Source: Pseudovibrio japonicus (GTDB lineage: Bacteria; Pseudomonadota; Alphaproteobacteria; Rhizobiales; Stappiaceae). Taken from it: a DNA stretch of 64,000 nt. Shown here piece by piece: positions 43,777 through 53,269 of this stretch. The translations under genes were made by a program, and so were the position numbers. The stretch is taken from contig NZ_BMXE01000001.1 in NCBI RefSeq assembly GCF_014651595.1, positions 992,001-1,056,000 of the forward strand. The letters run 5' to 3'. A model generated the notes under the pieces. It did not search any database. It was not told the origin of the DNA and worked only from the letters and a program-made list of their open reading frames with translations. Every line of letters begins with the position of its first letter. Position 1 is the stretch's first letter.

Positions 43777-44751
43777 ATGCAACCCCATGCGCTTTGGAAG
43801 AACTGCGTAGCTTTTATTATTTTCTCCGCTGTAGGTTTTTTTCTCTCCTCGGCGGTCTCACTTGCTCAAACGTTCACGACTGCTCGCCCCGATGGCAGTC
43901 CGCTTCATTGGATTCTGGATATTCCGGACTCCGCTGTGAAGGGTGTGGGATTGGTTGTGCTTATGCAGGGCTCTGGATGTACGTCTGCTGATCACAATGC
44001 AAACCTTACTCACGTGCGATCCGTCTTTTCGGGTTTTGCAGCACTCAGGGTTGAGAAGTATGGCGTAAATCCGGGTGATGGTAGCGAAGAGTGTTCGGCA
44101 GAGTTCTATGCAAAGCATAGTGTTTCCCAACGCATTGCCGACTATCTGCAAATCATCAACGCTCTGCATTCCAGCGATTGGTGGGATGGCGACCTTGTTT
44201 TGATTGGAGGCTCGGAAGGCGGTAGCGTCGCGGCAGCCCTTGCAGAGCCATCACACGCTGATGTGGTGGTCCTTATCTCTACAGGTGGCGGCGTCACGTT
44301 TGGTCAGATGGTTCAGGACTCCATCATGGACACAATGCGTCGGCATTCGGTTCCCGAGGCAGAATGGCCAGCTGTTGATGCCGCCTTCGCCCATGCTCGT
44401 GAAAATCCGGAGAGCAGTGATACATGGGCAGGATCCAGCTACCGCTATTGGGCTGATGCAATTGATCGGAAGCCTGTAGACGACATGTTGAAGGCGAACT
44501 CGGCCTTTCTCCTTCTCCATGGTTCAGCGGATAGTTCCAGTGCTGTTCAATCTGCTCGCATGACTGCTGACAGGTTCGCGGATGCCAAGCGGTGCAATCT
44601 CACCTACGTAGAGTTTTCCAGCTACGATCACTCTATGATTGATGCAGACGGGACATCGCGCATGTCTGATGTGCTGGAACTGGCTCACAGTTGGGTCGGG
44701 CAACAGCTGTCGCGTGAAAGCCTAGCACCTTGTATGCAAGTACCTGACTAG
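43777..44751 (+). CDS. Exported alpha/beta hydrolase-like protein
   Basis: A 324-residue protein. Signal peptide: FIIFSAVGFFLSSAVSLAQ, cleavage near AQT at ~31. The mature part has an alpha/beta hydrolase core: VVLMQGSGCTS, LVLIGGSEGGSVAAALAEP with nucleophile serine in GGSEG (fits GxSxG), FLLLHGSADSS (acid strand) and a histidine in SSYDHSMIDADG. Periplasmic esterase or peptidase of unknown substrate. A weak GAGG lies 8 bases upstream. Confidence 0.8.
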   Translation: MQPHALWKNCVAFIIFSAVGFFLSSAVSLAQTFTTARPDGSPLHWILDIPDSAVKGVGLVVLMQGSGCTSADHNANLTHVRSVFSGFAALRVEKYGVNPGDGSEECSAEFYAKHSVSQRIADYLQIINALHSSDWWDGDLVLIGGSEGGSVAAALAEPSHADVVVLISTGGGVTFGQMVQDSIMDTMRRHSVPEAEWPAVDAAFAHARENPESSDTWAGSSYRYWADAIDRKPVDDMLKANSAFLLLHGSADSSSAVQSARMTADRFADAKRCNLTYVEFSSYDHSMIDADGTSRMSDVLELAHSWVGQQLSRESLAPCMQVPD

Positions 44752-44794
44752 GCCCGAGAAAACGCGGCTTTAGAGACAGATTAGGGAGACGCCC

Positions 44795-45475
44795 TTACCC
44801 CGTGAATGGCGCGGTGACATAGGGGAGGTGCCCGGACTTGATCCAGAGTTTGGCTCCCTTCTCACCTGCTTTGATGGTGAGATCGTAGCCGATTGGGACG
44901 CGGAGCCAAGCGTGTTTGGGGAGATTTTCTCCGGCCTCTGTGATTGTGCCACGTAGCACGAAGATTTCCGCACCGCCTTTTGCGTTTACGGCATGGCTTA
45001 CGCCGGGCTGCCAGTACTCAAGGCGTACGTTTTCACGCTCGTCCTGAAACAGCGGGGAGACGGCAACACCCTCACGCTCAGCATCATTCACGCGGCCCAG
45101 TTTATTTGTGTCGGTGCGCACGTGAGTCCGATCCTGGAGGTCGAACTGCCAGAGTTTCACGAAGATGGTGCAGCCGGGTTGTGAGGCGGGAGTGTGCTTG
45201 GATTCTGGCGGGTTGCGGATGTAGGAGCCTCTTGGGAAGTCTCCATGCTCATCCTGAAACACTCCATCCAGAACGAAGAACTCTTCCCCGCCGGTGTGAA
45301 CATGTTCAGAAAACTGGCTGCCGGGTGCAAAGCGAACAACAGTGGTCGCCCGTGCAACTTCACCGCCTAAACGGTCAAGTGGCCGGCGGTCAACGCCTTT
45401 TATAGGGGACTCGATCCATTGAATTTCGTCACTGAATTCGAGTACTCGTTTTGAAAAATCGCCGTTGATCTTCAT
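44795..45475 (-). CDS. Bicupin protein, ChrR-like
   Basis: A 226-residue protein with two cupin domains: FAPGSQFSEHVHTGGEEFFVLDG (metal histidines and glutamate) at about 45-75, and a second at about 145-190 (VSHAVNAKGGAEIFVLRG) in which the HxH pair is reduced. This is the ChrR-type anti-sigma cupin fold, but the N-terminal zinc-binding anti-sigma domain is absent, so it is more likely a metal-binding enzyme or stress cupin. ATG 45475 has GGAGGG 4 bases upstream. It lies 44 bases from the convergent hydrolase. Confidence 0.78.
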   Translation of the reverse strand: MKINGDFSKRVLEFSDEIQWIESPIKGVDRRPLDRLGGEVARATTVVRFAPGSQFSEHVHTGGEEFFVLDGVFQDEHGDFPRGSYIRNPPESKHTPASQPGCTIFVKLWQFDLQDRTHVRTDTNKLGRVNDAEREGVAVSPLFQDERENVRLEYWQPGVSHAVNAKGGAEIFVLRGTITEAGENLPKHAWLRVPIGYDLTIKAGEKGAKLWIKSGHLPYVTAPFTG

Positions 45476-45661
45476 GGATCCCTCCATCGCCTACTACTCC
45501 CAAGTTAGGTACTCTGCCTGCGCAATTACAGATGTGAGAGTCCTGTTAGGGATCACTTCATCGTTAAGTTGTTTGTTGCATTCCGTTTGTCACAGTCGAT
45601 TGCTAGGCTTGAGGTAATTTAGTTATGCACTTTGCACTGCGCAACCAGGGGACGCCTTACC

Positions 45662-46923
45662 ATGAGCTTGCTGGCAGATTTGCTTTCTCCACTGTTTGAT
45701 CGTCGGTATGTATTTAAGGGCAAGCGGGACGAACGTCCACTCACCGAGCTTTGCAAGGCTTTGATGAGCAGTCAGGGGGAAGTTTCCGGTGCCGTGATTG
45801 CTCACGAAATTCTCGACGGCTATGCAACCGCGAATCCTGCGGGGAAGCGGGCGTTCTTCGAGTTTCTAAACAGCGAGATGGACATTGATGCAGAGGAATT
45901 GGCACGCCTTGTTTCAGCCTATAAAGCTTCCAAAACAGAAGCCAACTACAGAAAGCTTGTTCGGGCTGCCGAGCCAAAGCGGCAGGAGCTGCCAGACGCC
46001 TCAATCAGGTGCCCGGAGCCACCTATCAGCTTGTGACCATGCGCCGGGACCTGCTGGGGTTCATCAAGAAAGAACCTGATCTTGCCAGAACAGATCTGGA
46101 CTTTCGGCATTTGTTCAACTCGTGGTTCAACCGGGGTTTTCTGGTATTGAGACCGATCAACTGGGATAGTCCGGCGCAGATTTTGGAAAAGATCATCACC
46201 CATGAGGCCGTGCATGCCATTGATAGCTGGGATGATTTGCGCCGACGACTGCAACCGGAAGACCGGCGCTGTTTTGCCTTTTTCCATCCTGCCCTGCCCG
46301 ATGAGCCGCTGATCTTTGTGGAGGTGGCGCTGACCAAAGGCGTGCCCTCCTCCATTCAACGGGTGCTTGCAGAAGAGCGAGAGGTTGTTCCGATCGACGA
46401 AGTGGACACGGCGGTGTTCTATTCGATCTCGAACTGTCAGAGCGGACTGGCCGGTATCTCTTTTGGTAACTCGCTGATTAAGCAAGTGGTGCAGGATCTT
46501 TCTCGTCAGCTGCGGCAGTTGAAGACCTTTGTGACGCTTTCTCCTTTGCCAACCTTTTGCAAGTGGGCGGACCACCACGGAGTGGATCTGCCTAAAGATG
46601 ACGGAGCGTTAAAAGAGCTGGCAGCGTACTATCTGCTAGAGGCCAAGCGGGAGGATGATATGCCGTTTGATCCGGTGGCGCGGTTTCATTTGTTTAACGG
46701 CGCGCTGGTACATGAGGTGCATGTGGGGGCGGACACCTCGGAAAATGGCAGGCGGAAATCGGCGGGCGTGATGGTCAACTACCTTTATGATCTGCAAAAG
46801 ATCTCGCAGAACCACGAAGTATTTGCGAATAAAAAAGAAATTGTCGCATCAAAGCGCGTGCAGTCGCTGGCAAAAGCCCTAGCGACGCACACACATTCGC
46901 AGCTTAAGGACAAACGGTCCTAG
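45662..46923 (+). pseudogene. Malonyl-CoA decarboxylase, broken by a one-base frameshift
   Basis: Residues from ATG 45662 (MSLLADLLSPLFDRR) to about 45991 read as the helical N-terminal domain. Near 45989-45994 the frame must shift by one missing base, after which RRLNQVPGATYQLVTMRRDLL continues a normal decarboxylase to 46923. The second part has HEAVHAIDSWDDLRRRL, FFHPALPDEPLIFVEVAL, ISNCQSGLAGISFG and VARFHLFNGA, all hallmark stretches with the catalytic Ser/His region. It converts malonyl-CoA to acetyl-CoA. Restored length is about 420 residues. Unshifted translation stops at 46036. True null or sequencing error. It converges with the FGGY gene, overlapping by 4 bases. Confidence 0.85.
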
Positions 46924-48458
46924 CCAACAATCCTTCTGAGCGCCTTGTTCAGCGGGGCAAGTCTGCGTGGCATAGCCAGATAGACTTCCTCGAACAGCTG
47001 CTTGTAGAGCTGCACCGTTTCAGGGTTTGGCTCAAACACTTCGTTTTGCCGCGTCATGGCCTTCATGGCCTGATTGAAGTCCGGATAGAGGCCAACGCCA
47101 ACACTGGCCGCGATGGCCGCGCCCAATCCTGCGCTCTCGAAGGTGTGTGGGCGTTCGGTTGGCAGGCCAAAGACATCTGCGGTGATCTGCATGATGGCAT
47201 CTGACTGGGAGCCGCCGCCGGATACACGCAGGACCTTGATCTTCTCTCCGCTTTTACGTTCAATTCGCTTCAGGCCGCGATGCAGTTCTAGCGTGATGCC
47301 TTCGATGATCGCGCGGTAGATGTGGCCTCTGGTGTGGCTGTCGCCAAACCCGATAATTGCGCCTTTGATCGGCGTGGAGGAGCCGTTGTCACGGCCCCAT
47401 TTCGGCAGCAAGGTCAGGCCGTGGGAGCCCGGTGGCGTGCTGTTGAGCAGATCGTCGAAGAAGACCTCCACAGGACTGCCGAACTCCTTGGCTTTTTCCT
47501 GCTCTGGGTGCCCGAATTCTTCCTTAAACCAGCTGACCATCCAGTAGCCCAGGATGACGGAGGCCTCCGGTGTATACATTTGCGGGATTCCGCCAGCATA
47601 AGCTGGCAGCGGGCGTTCAACCTCAAAGTACTTTTTGGAATGAATGGTGGCTGTGGCTCTTGTACCGTAGCTCAGGCAGCCGACGGAGGCGTCCAGAGCT
47701 CCGCAGCCAACCACCTCACAGGCTTTGTCAGCAGCAGCAGAGATCACCGGTAAGCCTTCCGGCAAGCCTGTGTACTCGGCGGCCTCAGCGCTCACATAGC
47801 CGATGGGCTTTCCGGGCTCGATGAGCTCGGGCAACTGGTCGCGCTTGACCGAGAAGAGGTCCCAGAGGAAATGCTTTTTACTGGCCCATTGCTGTTTTTT
47901 ATAGTCATAGGGAACGTAGCCGACCTGCGCGCCGGTTGAATCGCGAAATACGTCAGTAAGTTTGTAGTTGAGGTAGCCGGAGACCTGCAGGAATTTGTGT
48001 GTCTTTTTCCAAATATCCGGCTGGTTCGTTGCGATCCAGTTGGCCTCGGCTTCACTGCGAACGCTTTTGATCGCACGGGACAGACCCGCCACGCCGAAGA
48101 TCGTTTTCCAAAGCCACGGAAGTGGTTTTTGCCGGTCTTCGATGCGTTCGTCCATCCACGTGATTGCAGGGCGTAAAGGGTTGCCTCTTTGATCAACTGC
48201 GATCTGGGTGCCGCGCTGGGTGGTGACACTCATCGCCTTCACCGCAGCGGGATCGGCGCCTCCGTCCCAGAGCTCACGGCAGCAGCGGCCCAGCAGTTCC
48301 CAGAGGATGAGCGGATCAATTTCTGACCAGCCGGGGTTGTCACTACGATATTCGGTGATCGGCTTTTGCACTTTGGCGAGCAGCGTGCCGTCTGGTGAGA
48401 ACAGCAGGGCGCGGATACTCTGACTGCCGCAGTCAATGGCGAGAAGTGTTTCTGTCAT
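46920..48458 (-). CDS. FGGY-family carbohydrate kinase
   Basis: A 512-residue FGGY kinase. N-terminal phosphate motif LLAIDCGSQSIRALLF; catalytic aspartate region ITWMDERIEDRQ; ATP-binding part LRVSGGGSQSDAIMQITADVFGLP near 410-435, the FGGY-2 signature. It phosphorylates a polyol or sugar, by neighbourhood (GlpD-like gene) possibly glycerol or a glycerol-like triol. Sequence features (WMDER rather than the GlpK WxDxRT) make it distinct from classic glycerol kinase. It overlaps the GlpD-like gene by 4 bases. Confidence 0.88.
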   Translation of the reverse strand: MTETLLAIDCGSQSIRALLFSPDGTLLAKVQKPITEYRSDNPGWSEIDPLILWELLGRCCRELWDGGADPAAVKAMSVTTQRGTQIAVDQRGNPLRPAITWMDERIEDRQKPLPWLWKTIFGVAGLSRAIKSVRSEAEANWIATNQPDIWKKTHKFLQVSGYLNYKLTDVFRDSTGAQVGYVPYDYKKQQWASKKHFLWDLFSVKRDQLPELIEPGKPIGYVSAEAAEYTGLPEGLPVISAAADKACEVVGCGALDASVGCLSYGTRATATIHSKKYFEVERPLPAYAGGIPQMYTPEASVILGYWMVSWFKEEFGHPEQEKAKEFGSPVEVFFDDLLNSTPPGSHGLTLLPKWGRDNGSSTPIKGAIIGFGDSHTRGHIYRAIIEGITLELHRGLKRIERKSGEKIKVLRVSGGGSQSDAIMQITADVFGLPTERPHTFESAGLGAAIAASVGVGLYPDFNQAMKAMTRQNEVFEPNPETVQLYKQLFEEVYLAMPRRLAPLNKALRRIVG

Positions 48459-50113
48459 CCTGTCACCGCCTCAGGAGCCAATTCCTGTGTTTGTGCGGCC
48501 CGTGCAGATGGCAGGCTGTAATGCTTGCGACAGATCTGCTCGTATCGCGACCACTCTTCCTGCCATTTATTCATGGACCAACCGAGCTTCTCTCGAAGCC
48601 TTGTTTCAAGCTCGTTCGCCAGTTCCGCACCGCCGTGAGCCAGAACCAGACCAATTCTTGTCCGGCGCAACAGGAGGTCATCCAAATGCACAACGTCTTC
48701 ATGCAGCACAGCCCAGTCCAGCTCTGCCCAGAGGCGGTTTGTGCCGGAGACGTGTGACAGATCACGCTTTGAGGCGTTTGCTGCAAGCGCTGGCAGATCG
48801 GTGCCATAAAAGCCGCTAAGGCGCTTCAGGTCTGACCTGGACAGGTTCGGGAAGCTCTTTTCATCAAACTCAGCCAGTTTTGGGTCGAAGACAAAGTCGT
48901 AATGCCCTGAGGTTTGTGCGCCATCCAGATAGGGAGTGCACGCCTCCAGCACCTGCCCTGCCATCACGCGGAAGGTGGTGAGTTTGCCGCCTGTTACTGT
49001 GATGACGCCTTTATCATCCCACACCACATGATCGCGTTTGGCCTTTGATGGATGCAGCTCCTTGGGGTCCACGCCTTCATCGCCAACAATTGGCCGCACG
49101 CCGGACCATGTGGAGATCACATCTGTTTCAGCCAGCTTTGCACTGGGGAAGTTGTGGTTGGCGCCATCGAGGAGATAGTCCACTTCCTCAGGCGAGATAG
49201 CAGCTTCCAGATCAAGATCACCTTTATGGTCCAGATCTGTTGTGCCGATGACCGTACGGCCCATCCACGGGTAGATGAAGACGCCGCGTTTGTCCTGCGG
49301 GTGAAGGTAGCCAAGGCACTGGTGAACGGGTAAGCGCCAGGAAGGTACGACGATATGGCTGCCGCGCAAGGGGCGGATGCGCTTGGCCTGCCCTAGTTGT
49401 TCGCGCAGGTTATCAGCCCAGACGCCAGTTGCATTGACGACGGTCTTACTGGAGATTTTCAGTGTCTCTCCAGTTTCGGCGTCCTCAATCTCAAGCTGCT
49501 TTGCGCCCTCTCCTTGTGCCGTTACGGTCTTCACCGCAGCATAGTTCACCGTGGTTGCACCACAGCGTCTCGCCTCAGCCAGAACACGCAGGACCAGCCT
49601 ACTGTCATCTGTCAGTGCATCGGTGTACTGGGCCGAACCAAGCAGGCCCTCAGCTTTGAGGCCGGGTAGAGCTGCGATGGTCTGATCGCGATCCAGATGT
49701 TTGTGGTCGCGCTTTTTGGCGAAGTACCCGTAGATATTCAAGATCACCGAAAAGGCACTGCGGTTTGGGAATTGTTTTTCGCGGAACGGGAAGAGATAGC
49801 TCAGGTTCTCGATGAGACCGGGGGCTTCCTTCAGAAGCTTTTCGCGCTCGCGTACAGATTCGCGCGCCAGTCCGAACTCACCTTGCGCAAGATAGCGCAG
49901 GCCGCCGTGGACCATCTTGGAGGAGCGGCTGGACGTGCCCCACGCGTAGTCTTTCTTTTCTAGCAACAGGACATCAAGGCCACTTCTTGCTGCCATCAGA
50001 GCAACGCCTGCTCCGGTGATGCCACCGCCGACAACAACCATATCCCAAGGCTTGTTGCGCTCTTTCACAGATGCGAGCTTTTGCTCTCTGCTGAATTGGC
50101 CCGTGTTTCCCAT
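48455..50113 (-). CDS. FAD-dependent glycerol-3-phosphate dehydrogenase-like protein (GlpD family)
   Basis: A 552-residue flavoprotein. FAD-binding motif VVVGGGITGAGVALMAARSG at about 26-45; GTSSRSSKMVHGGLRYLAQGEFGLARESVRER is the GlpD signature; RPLRGSHIVVP and FIYPWMGRTVIGTTD lie in the substrate domain; a C-terminal helical domain follows residue 400. GlpD oxidises glycerol-3-P to DHAP and passes electrons to quinone. Adjacent kinase and AGPS-like genes suggest a dedicated glycerol(ether)-phosphate pathway. The sequence could also fit a close paralog with another phospho-polyol. Confidence 0.9.
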   Translation of the reverse strand: MGNTGQFSREQKLASVKERNKPWDMVVVGGGITGAGVALMAARSGLDVLLLEKKDYAWGTSSRSSKMVHGGLRYLAQGEFGLARESVREREKLLKEAPGLIENLSYLFPFREKQFPNRSAFSVILNIYGYFAKKRDHKHLDRDQTIAALPGLKAEGLLGSAQYTDALTDDSRLVLRVLAEARRCGATTVNYAAVKTVTAQGEGAKQLEIEDAETGETLKISSKTVVNATGVWADNLREQLGQAKRIRPLRGSHIVVPSWRLPVHQCLGYLHPQDKRGVFIYPWMGRTVIGTTDLDHKGDLDLEAAISPEEVDYLLDGANHNFPSAKLAETDVISTWSGVRPIVGDEGVDPKELHPSKAKRDHVVWDDKGVITVTGGKLTTFRVMAGQVLEACTPYLDGAQTSGHYDFVFDPKLAEFDEKSFPNLSRSDLKRLSGFYGTDLPALAANASKRDLSHVSGTNRLWAELDWAVLHEDVVHLDDLLLRRTRIGLVLAHGGAELANELETRLREKLGWSMNKWQEEWSRYEQICRKHYSLPSARAAQTQELAPEAVTG

Positions 50114-50135
50114 TGCCCCTCCTCAAATTCCTTAG

Positions 50136-50167
50136 GCAGTTGGCGTTTCCGCATAAACGCCAACTGC
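50136..50167 (-). terminator. Intercistronic hairpin 1 between AGPS-like and GlpD-like genes
   Basis: A perfect 13-base stem (50136-50148 with 50155-50167) and 6-base loop. No T run on the leftward side, so partial termination or message processing. Confidence 0.55.
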
Positions 50168-50191
50168 TCCAGTCATTTTATCGCGCGTCTC

Positions 50192-50226
50192 TTCCTGCGA
50201 AAACCTCTCCCAGATCTTCGCAGGAA
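50192..50226 (-). terminator. Intercistronic hairpin 2 after the AGPS-like gene
   Basis: TTCCTGCGAA (50192-50201) pairs with TTCGCAGGAA (50217-50226) over 15 bases, 10 bases after the stop of the AGPS-like gene. Together with hairpin 1 it fills the 122-base gap. Confidence 0.5.
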
Positions 50227-50235
50227 CGCTTAGTT

Positions 50236-51861
50236 TCATGCAGGTTCGGTGCTACTCGCGACTTCGTCACCAAGTAGAACACCCGGGTTCATGCGCCCGT
50301 CCGGGTCGAAGTGCTTGCTGAGCGTTTTCAATGTGCTCATGCCCAGCTCACCTTTTTCCGCTGGCAAGTAAGGAGCGTGGTCTCGTCCGACACCGTGCTG
50401 GTGAGAGATGGTACCACCATGGGCCACCACGGTTTCCGAGGCAACTTTCTTGACGATCTTCCAGCGCTCCATGGTTTCTTCATAGGAGCTGGCGACCGGG
50501 AACAGGTAAGTGGTGTATGCGCTGGACCCTTGAGGATAGACATGTGAGAGGTGCGTGTAGGCAAACACAGGTATTCCCTGCTCTTTCAGCGCATTGCAGA
50601 CCTTATCCTCAATCTCGCTCATGTAAGGGCGCAGAGCGGACCAATCCATCGCGGTCTCAAACGTGTCTGCTGCCACACCGTGCTCCCACAGCGGATGTCG
50701 CAGGTACGGGCCTTTGTAACGGTTTTCTTGCCACTTATCGCCCAGCATCTTAGAGAGGACACGCTTTGCGCCATGGTGCTTGAGATGAACGTTTGCGAGT
50801 TTCTCATTGACTGCGACTTGCTTCTTGGAGCCCGTCAGACCGAATGTGAGCATACATTTTTGATCGGTCAGGCCCTTGAACTTGAAGAGCATGTTCAGCT
50901 TGGAGAGCTTCTTCTCAGGCACAGCCAGTTTCAGCATGATGTCTGTTTCTTTTGCGTTGCTGAGACGCAGCATTGAAAGCGGAATACGCCCTTGCGTGAT
51001 GGCTTGAACGGCAGCGACACCGCTTTCCCAATCCGGCATGAAGACTGTGTAGAACTGCTCTGCTTCCGGCAGCGGGGTCACACGGACTTTTACCTCGGTC
51101 AGGATGCCCATTGTGCCTTCCGAGCCGAGGATGGTTTCGCGCAGATCCGGGCCTGCGGAAGAAGCTGGAATGCTCGGGATTTCCAGTTTGCCTTTCGGCG
51201 TTTCAACGATGCCACCTGCAAAGAGCTGTTCGATGCGTCCGTAACGCAGAGATTGCTGACCAGAGGAGCGAGTGACCACCCAACCGCCTACTGTAGAAAG
51301 CTCAAAGCTTTGCGGAAAATGCCCGAGAGTATAGCCGATTGCTGCCAATTGGGCTTCCAAATCCGGACCACGCACACCTGCGCCGAAGGTCGCGATCTGG
51401 CTTTCCTTGTCGAAATCGAGCAAGCGATTCATGCGGGTAAGCGCTACGGTGATCTGCGGCTTGTCACTCCGAGGACATGCCAAATGCCCGACGACCGAGG
51501 TTCCGCCGCCATACGGGACAAGGATCAGATCCTTTTCCGCCGCCCAATCCATCAGTTCGCGAACGTGCTCTGTGGTCTCCGGGAATGCAACTGCATCTGC
51601 GACAGAACCGAACTTGCCGCTCCGCATTTCCAGCCAATCCGGGAAACTCTGACCACATGCATGTCTCACGCGCGTTTCAGGAGACTTATCCAGCAGAGGA
51701 TGCTCTGGTGCGCGGGATTCTGGAACGTTCTTGATGGCTTCTTGCATTGTCGCATCAGGGAGTGGATGTGTCTCACCCAAAATGTCTGCAAGCAAGGCTT
51801 TTGCGAAATCGGCCAGCTGCGCCTGGTGCGAGTCATCGCCCCAACCGTTCCATCTTCTCAT
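50236..51861 (-). CDS. FAD-binding oxidoreductase, alkyldihydroxyacetonephosphate synthase-like
   Basis: A 541-residue VAO/PCMH flavoprotein. Start MRRWNGWGDDSHQ is the usual beginning of bacterial AGPS-like proteins; ATG 51861 has GGGGAG 9 bases upstream. FAD contacts: DLILVPYGGGTSVVGHLACP and ATFGAGVRGPDLEAQLAAIGYTLGHFPQSFELSTVGGWVVTRSSGQQS (key GHFPQS and GGW motifs). C-terminal GGTISHQHGVGRDHAPYL carries the paired histidines seen in AGPS. AGPS exchanges the acyl chain of acyl-DHAP for a fatty alcohol in ether-lipid synthesis; bacterial relatives may instead oxidise a glycerol-type substrate. First gene of the operon with GlpD- and FGGY-like genes. Confidence 0.85.
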   Translation of the reverse strand: MRRWNGWGDDSHQAQLADFAKALLADILGETHPLPDATMQEAIKNVPESRAPEHPLLDKSPETRVRHACGQSFPDWLEMRSGKFGSVADAVAFPETTEHVRELMDWAAEKDLILVPYGGGTSVVGHLACPRSDKPQITVALTRMNRLLDFDKESQIATFGAGVRGPDLEAQLAAIGYTLGHFPQSFELSTVGGWVVTRSSGQQSLRYGRIEQLFAGGIVETPKGKLEIPSIPASSAGPDLRETILGSEGTMGILTEVKVRVTPLPEAEQFYTVFMPDWESGVAAVQAITQGRIPLSMLRLSNAKETDIMLKLAVPEKKLSKLNMLFKFKGLTDQKCMLTFGLTGSKKQVAVNEKLANVHLKHHGAKRVLSKMLGDKWQENRYKGPYLRHPLWEHGVAADTFETAMDWSALRPYMSEIEDKVCNALKEQGIPVFAYTHLSHVYPQGSSAYTTYLFPVASSYEETMERWKIVKKVASETVVAHGGTISHQHGVGRDHAPYLPAEKGELGMSTLKTLSKHFDPDGRMNPGVLLGDEVASSTEPA

Positions 51862-51976
51862 TTGTGCACGCTCCCCTACACGTATAACTATTTTGTTTGA
51901 CGCATGGTACACACTGTTAACGCATGGGGAAACTATGCCATTGGATTATTTTAAGTATTATCTAAAATACGTTTGA

Positions 51977-53269
51977 TTACACAACCACCTTCTGGCGGGT
52001 TTGATCTCCGACACCGAATACGCGCTTGTAGCGGTCGATTTCTTCGCTCTGACCCATGGCCTTGTTGGGGTTGTCTGAAAGCTTGACGGTTGGTTTGCCG
52101 TTGGCAGAAACAGCCTTACAGACCAGTGAAAACGGCGCCAGTGCGTCATTGGGCACAAGGCCGCGGAAGTCGTTGGTGAGCATGGTGCCCCAGCCGAAAC
52201 TACACCGGACACGGCCATGGAATTTGCGCTGCAGATGGGCGATCATATCTTCGTCCAGGCCATCAGAGAAGATGACGCGCTTTTTGGTCGGATCTTCGCC
52301 GTGGGCTTGCCACCAATTGATGGCAGCTTCTGCACCTTTGACAGGGTCGCCACTGTCGATGCGGATGCCGGTCCATGAGGACAACCATTCCGGAGCGTTA
52401 TTCAGGAAGCCTTCCGTGCCGTATGTGTCGGGCAAGATAATGCGCAGGTTGCCGTCATGCTCTTCCTGCCAGTCCCGCAGCACATTGTAAGGTGCCTCGG
52501 CCAGCTCTTCATCGGTTTCGGCCAGCGCGGCATAGACCATCGGTAATTCGTGGGCGTTGGTGCCGATTGCTTCCACCTCGCGGCGCATGGCGATCAGGCA
52601 ATTGGAGGTGCCGACAAACTTCTTGCCCAGACCTTCCATCATTGCCTGCACGCACCAGTCCTGCCAGAGGAAGGAATGGCGGCGGCGGGTGCCGAAATCG
52701 GCTAAGGCCAAGTCGTCAATCGTGCGCAGATGCTCGACCTTTTGCCAGAGTTTGGTCATGGCGCGGGCGTAGAGAACCTGCAGCTCAAACCGGCCCATGT
52801 TTTTGAGCACGGCGCGGGAGCGCAGTTCCATCAGCACGGCAAGCGCCGGGACTTCCCAAAGCATCACCGCAGGCCAGTCCCCTTCGAAGGTCAGCTCATA
52901 CTGGTCGCCTTTGACCTCCAGATGGTAGGGCGGCAGGGTCAGGTTTTCGAACCACTCCACAAACTCGGCGCGGAACATGGAGCGCTTGCCGTAAAACATG
53001 TTGCCGCGCAGCCATGTGCTCTCACCACGAGACAGGGAGAGCGTGCGGATGTGATCCAGCTGATCGCGCAGCTCCTGTTCATCAATGATCTTCGCCAGCG
53101 GAATGTGCTGAGCTCTGTTGATGAGGCTGAAGGTGACCTGTGTGTCCGGCTTGTTCAGAAAAACCGATTGGGCCATCAGAAGCTTGTAAAAGTCGGTGTC
53201 GATAAGGGACCGCACAATCGGGTCAATTTTCCAATTGTGGTTGTAAACGCGGGAGGCAATATCGATCAT
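51977..53269 (-). CDS. pncB: Nicotinate phosphoribosyltransferase
   Basis: A 430-residue PncB. LIDTDFYKLLMAQSVF at the start is the family opening; WGTRRRHS-type motif appears as FGTRRRHSFLWQDW; IRIDSGDPVKGAE and SFGWGTMLTNDF are phosphate-ribose binding landmarks. It makes NaMN from nicotinate and PRPP in NAD salvage. It begins within the last base of the pncA stop (TAATG), forming a two-gene salvage operon. The 115 bases after its stop end without a clear terminator. Confidence 0.95.
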   Translation of the reverse strand: MIDIASRVYNHNWKIDPIVRSLIDTDFYKLLMAQSVFLNKPDTQVTFSLINRAQHIPLAKIIDEQELRDQLDHIRTLSLSRGESTWLRGNMFYGKRSMFRAEFVEWFENLTLPPYHLEVKGDQYELTFEGDWPAVMLWEVPALAVLMELRSRAVLKNMGRFELQVLYARAMTKLWQKVEHLRTIDDLALADFGTRRRHSFLWQDWCVQAMMEGLGKKFVGTSNCLIAMRREVEAIGTNAHELPMVYAALAETDEELAEAPYNVLRDWQEEHDGNLRIILPDTYGTEGFLNNAPEWLSSWTGIRIDSGDPVKGAEAAINWWQAHGEDPTKKRVIFSDGLDEDMIAHLQRKFHGRVRCSFGWGTMLTNDFRGLVPNDALAPFSLVCKAVSANGKPTVKLSDNPNKAMGQSEEIDRYKRVFGVGDQTRQKVVV

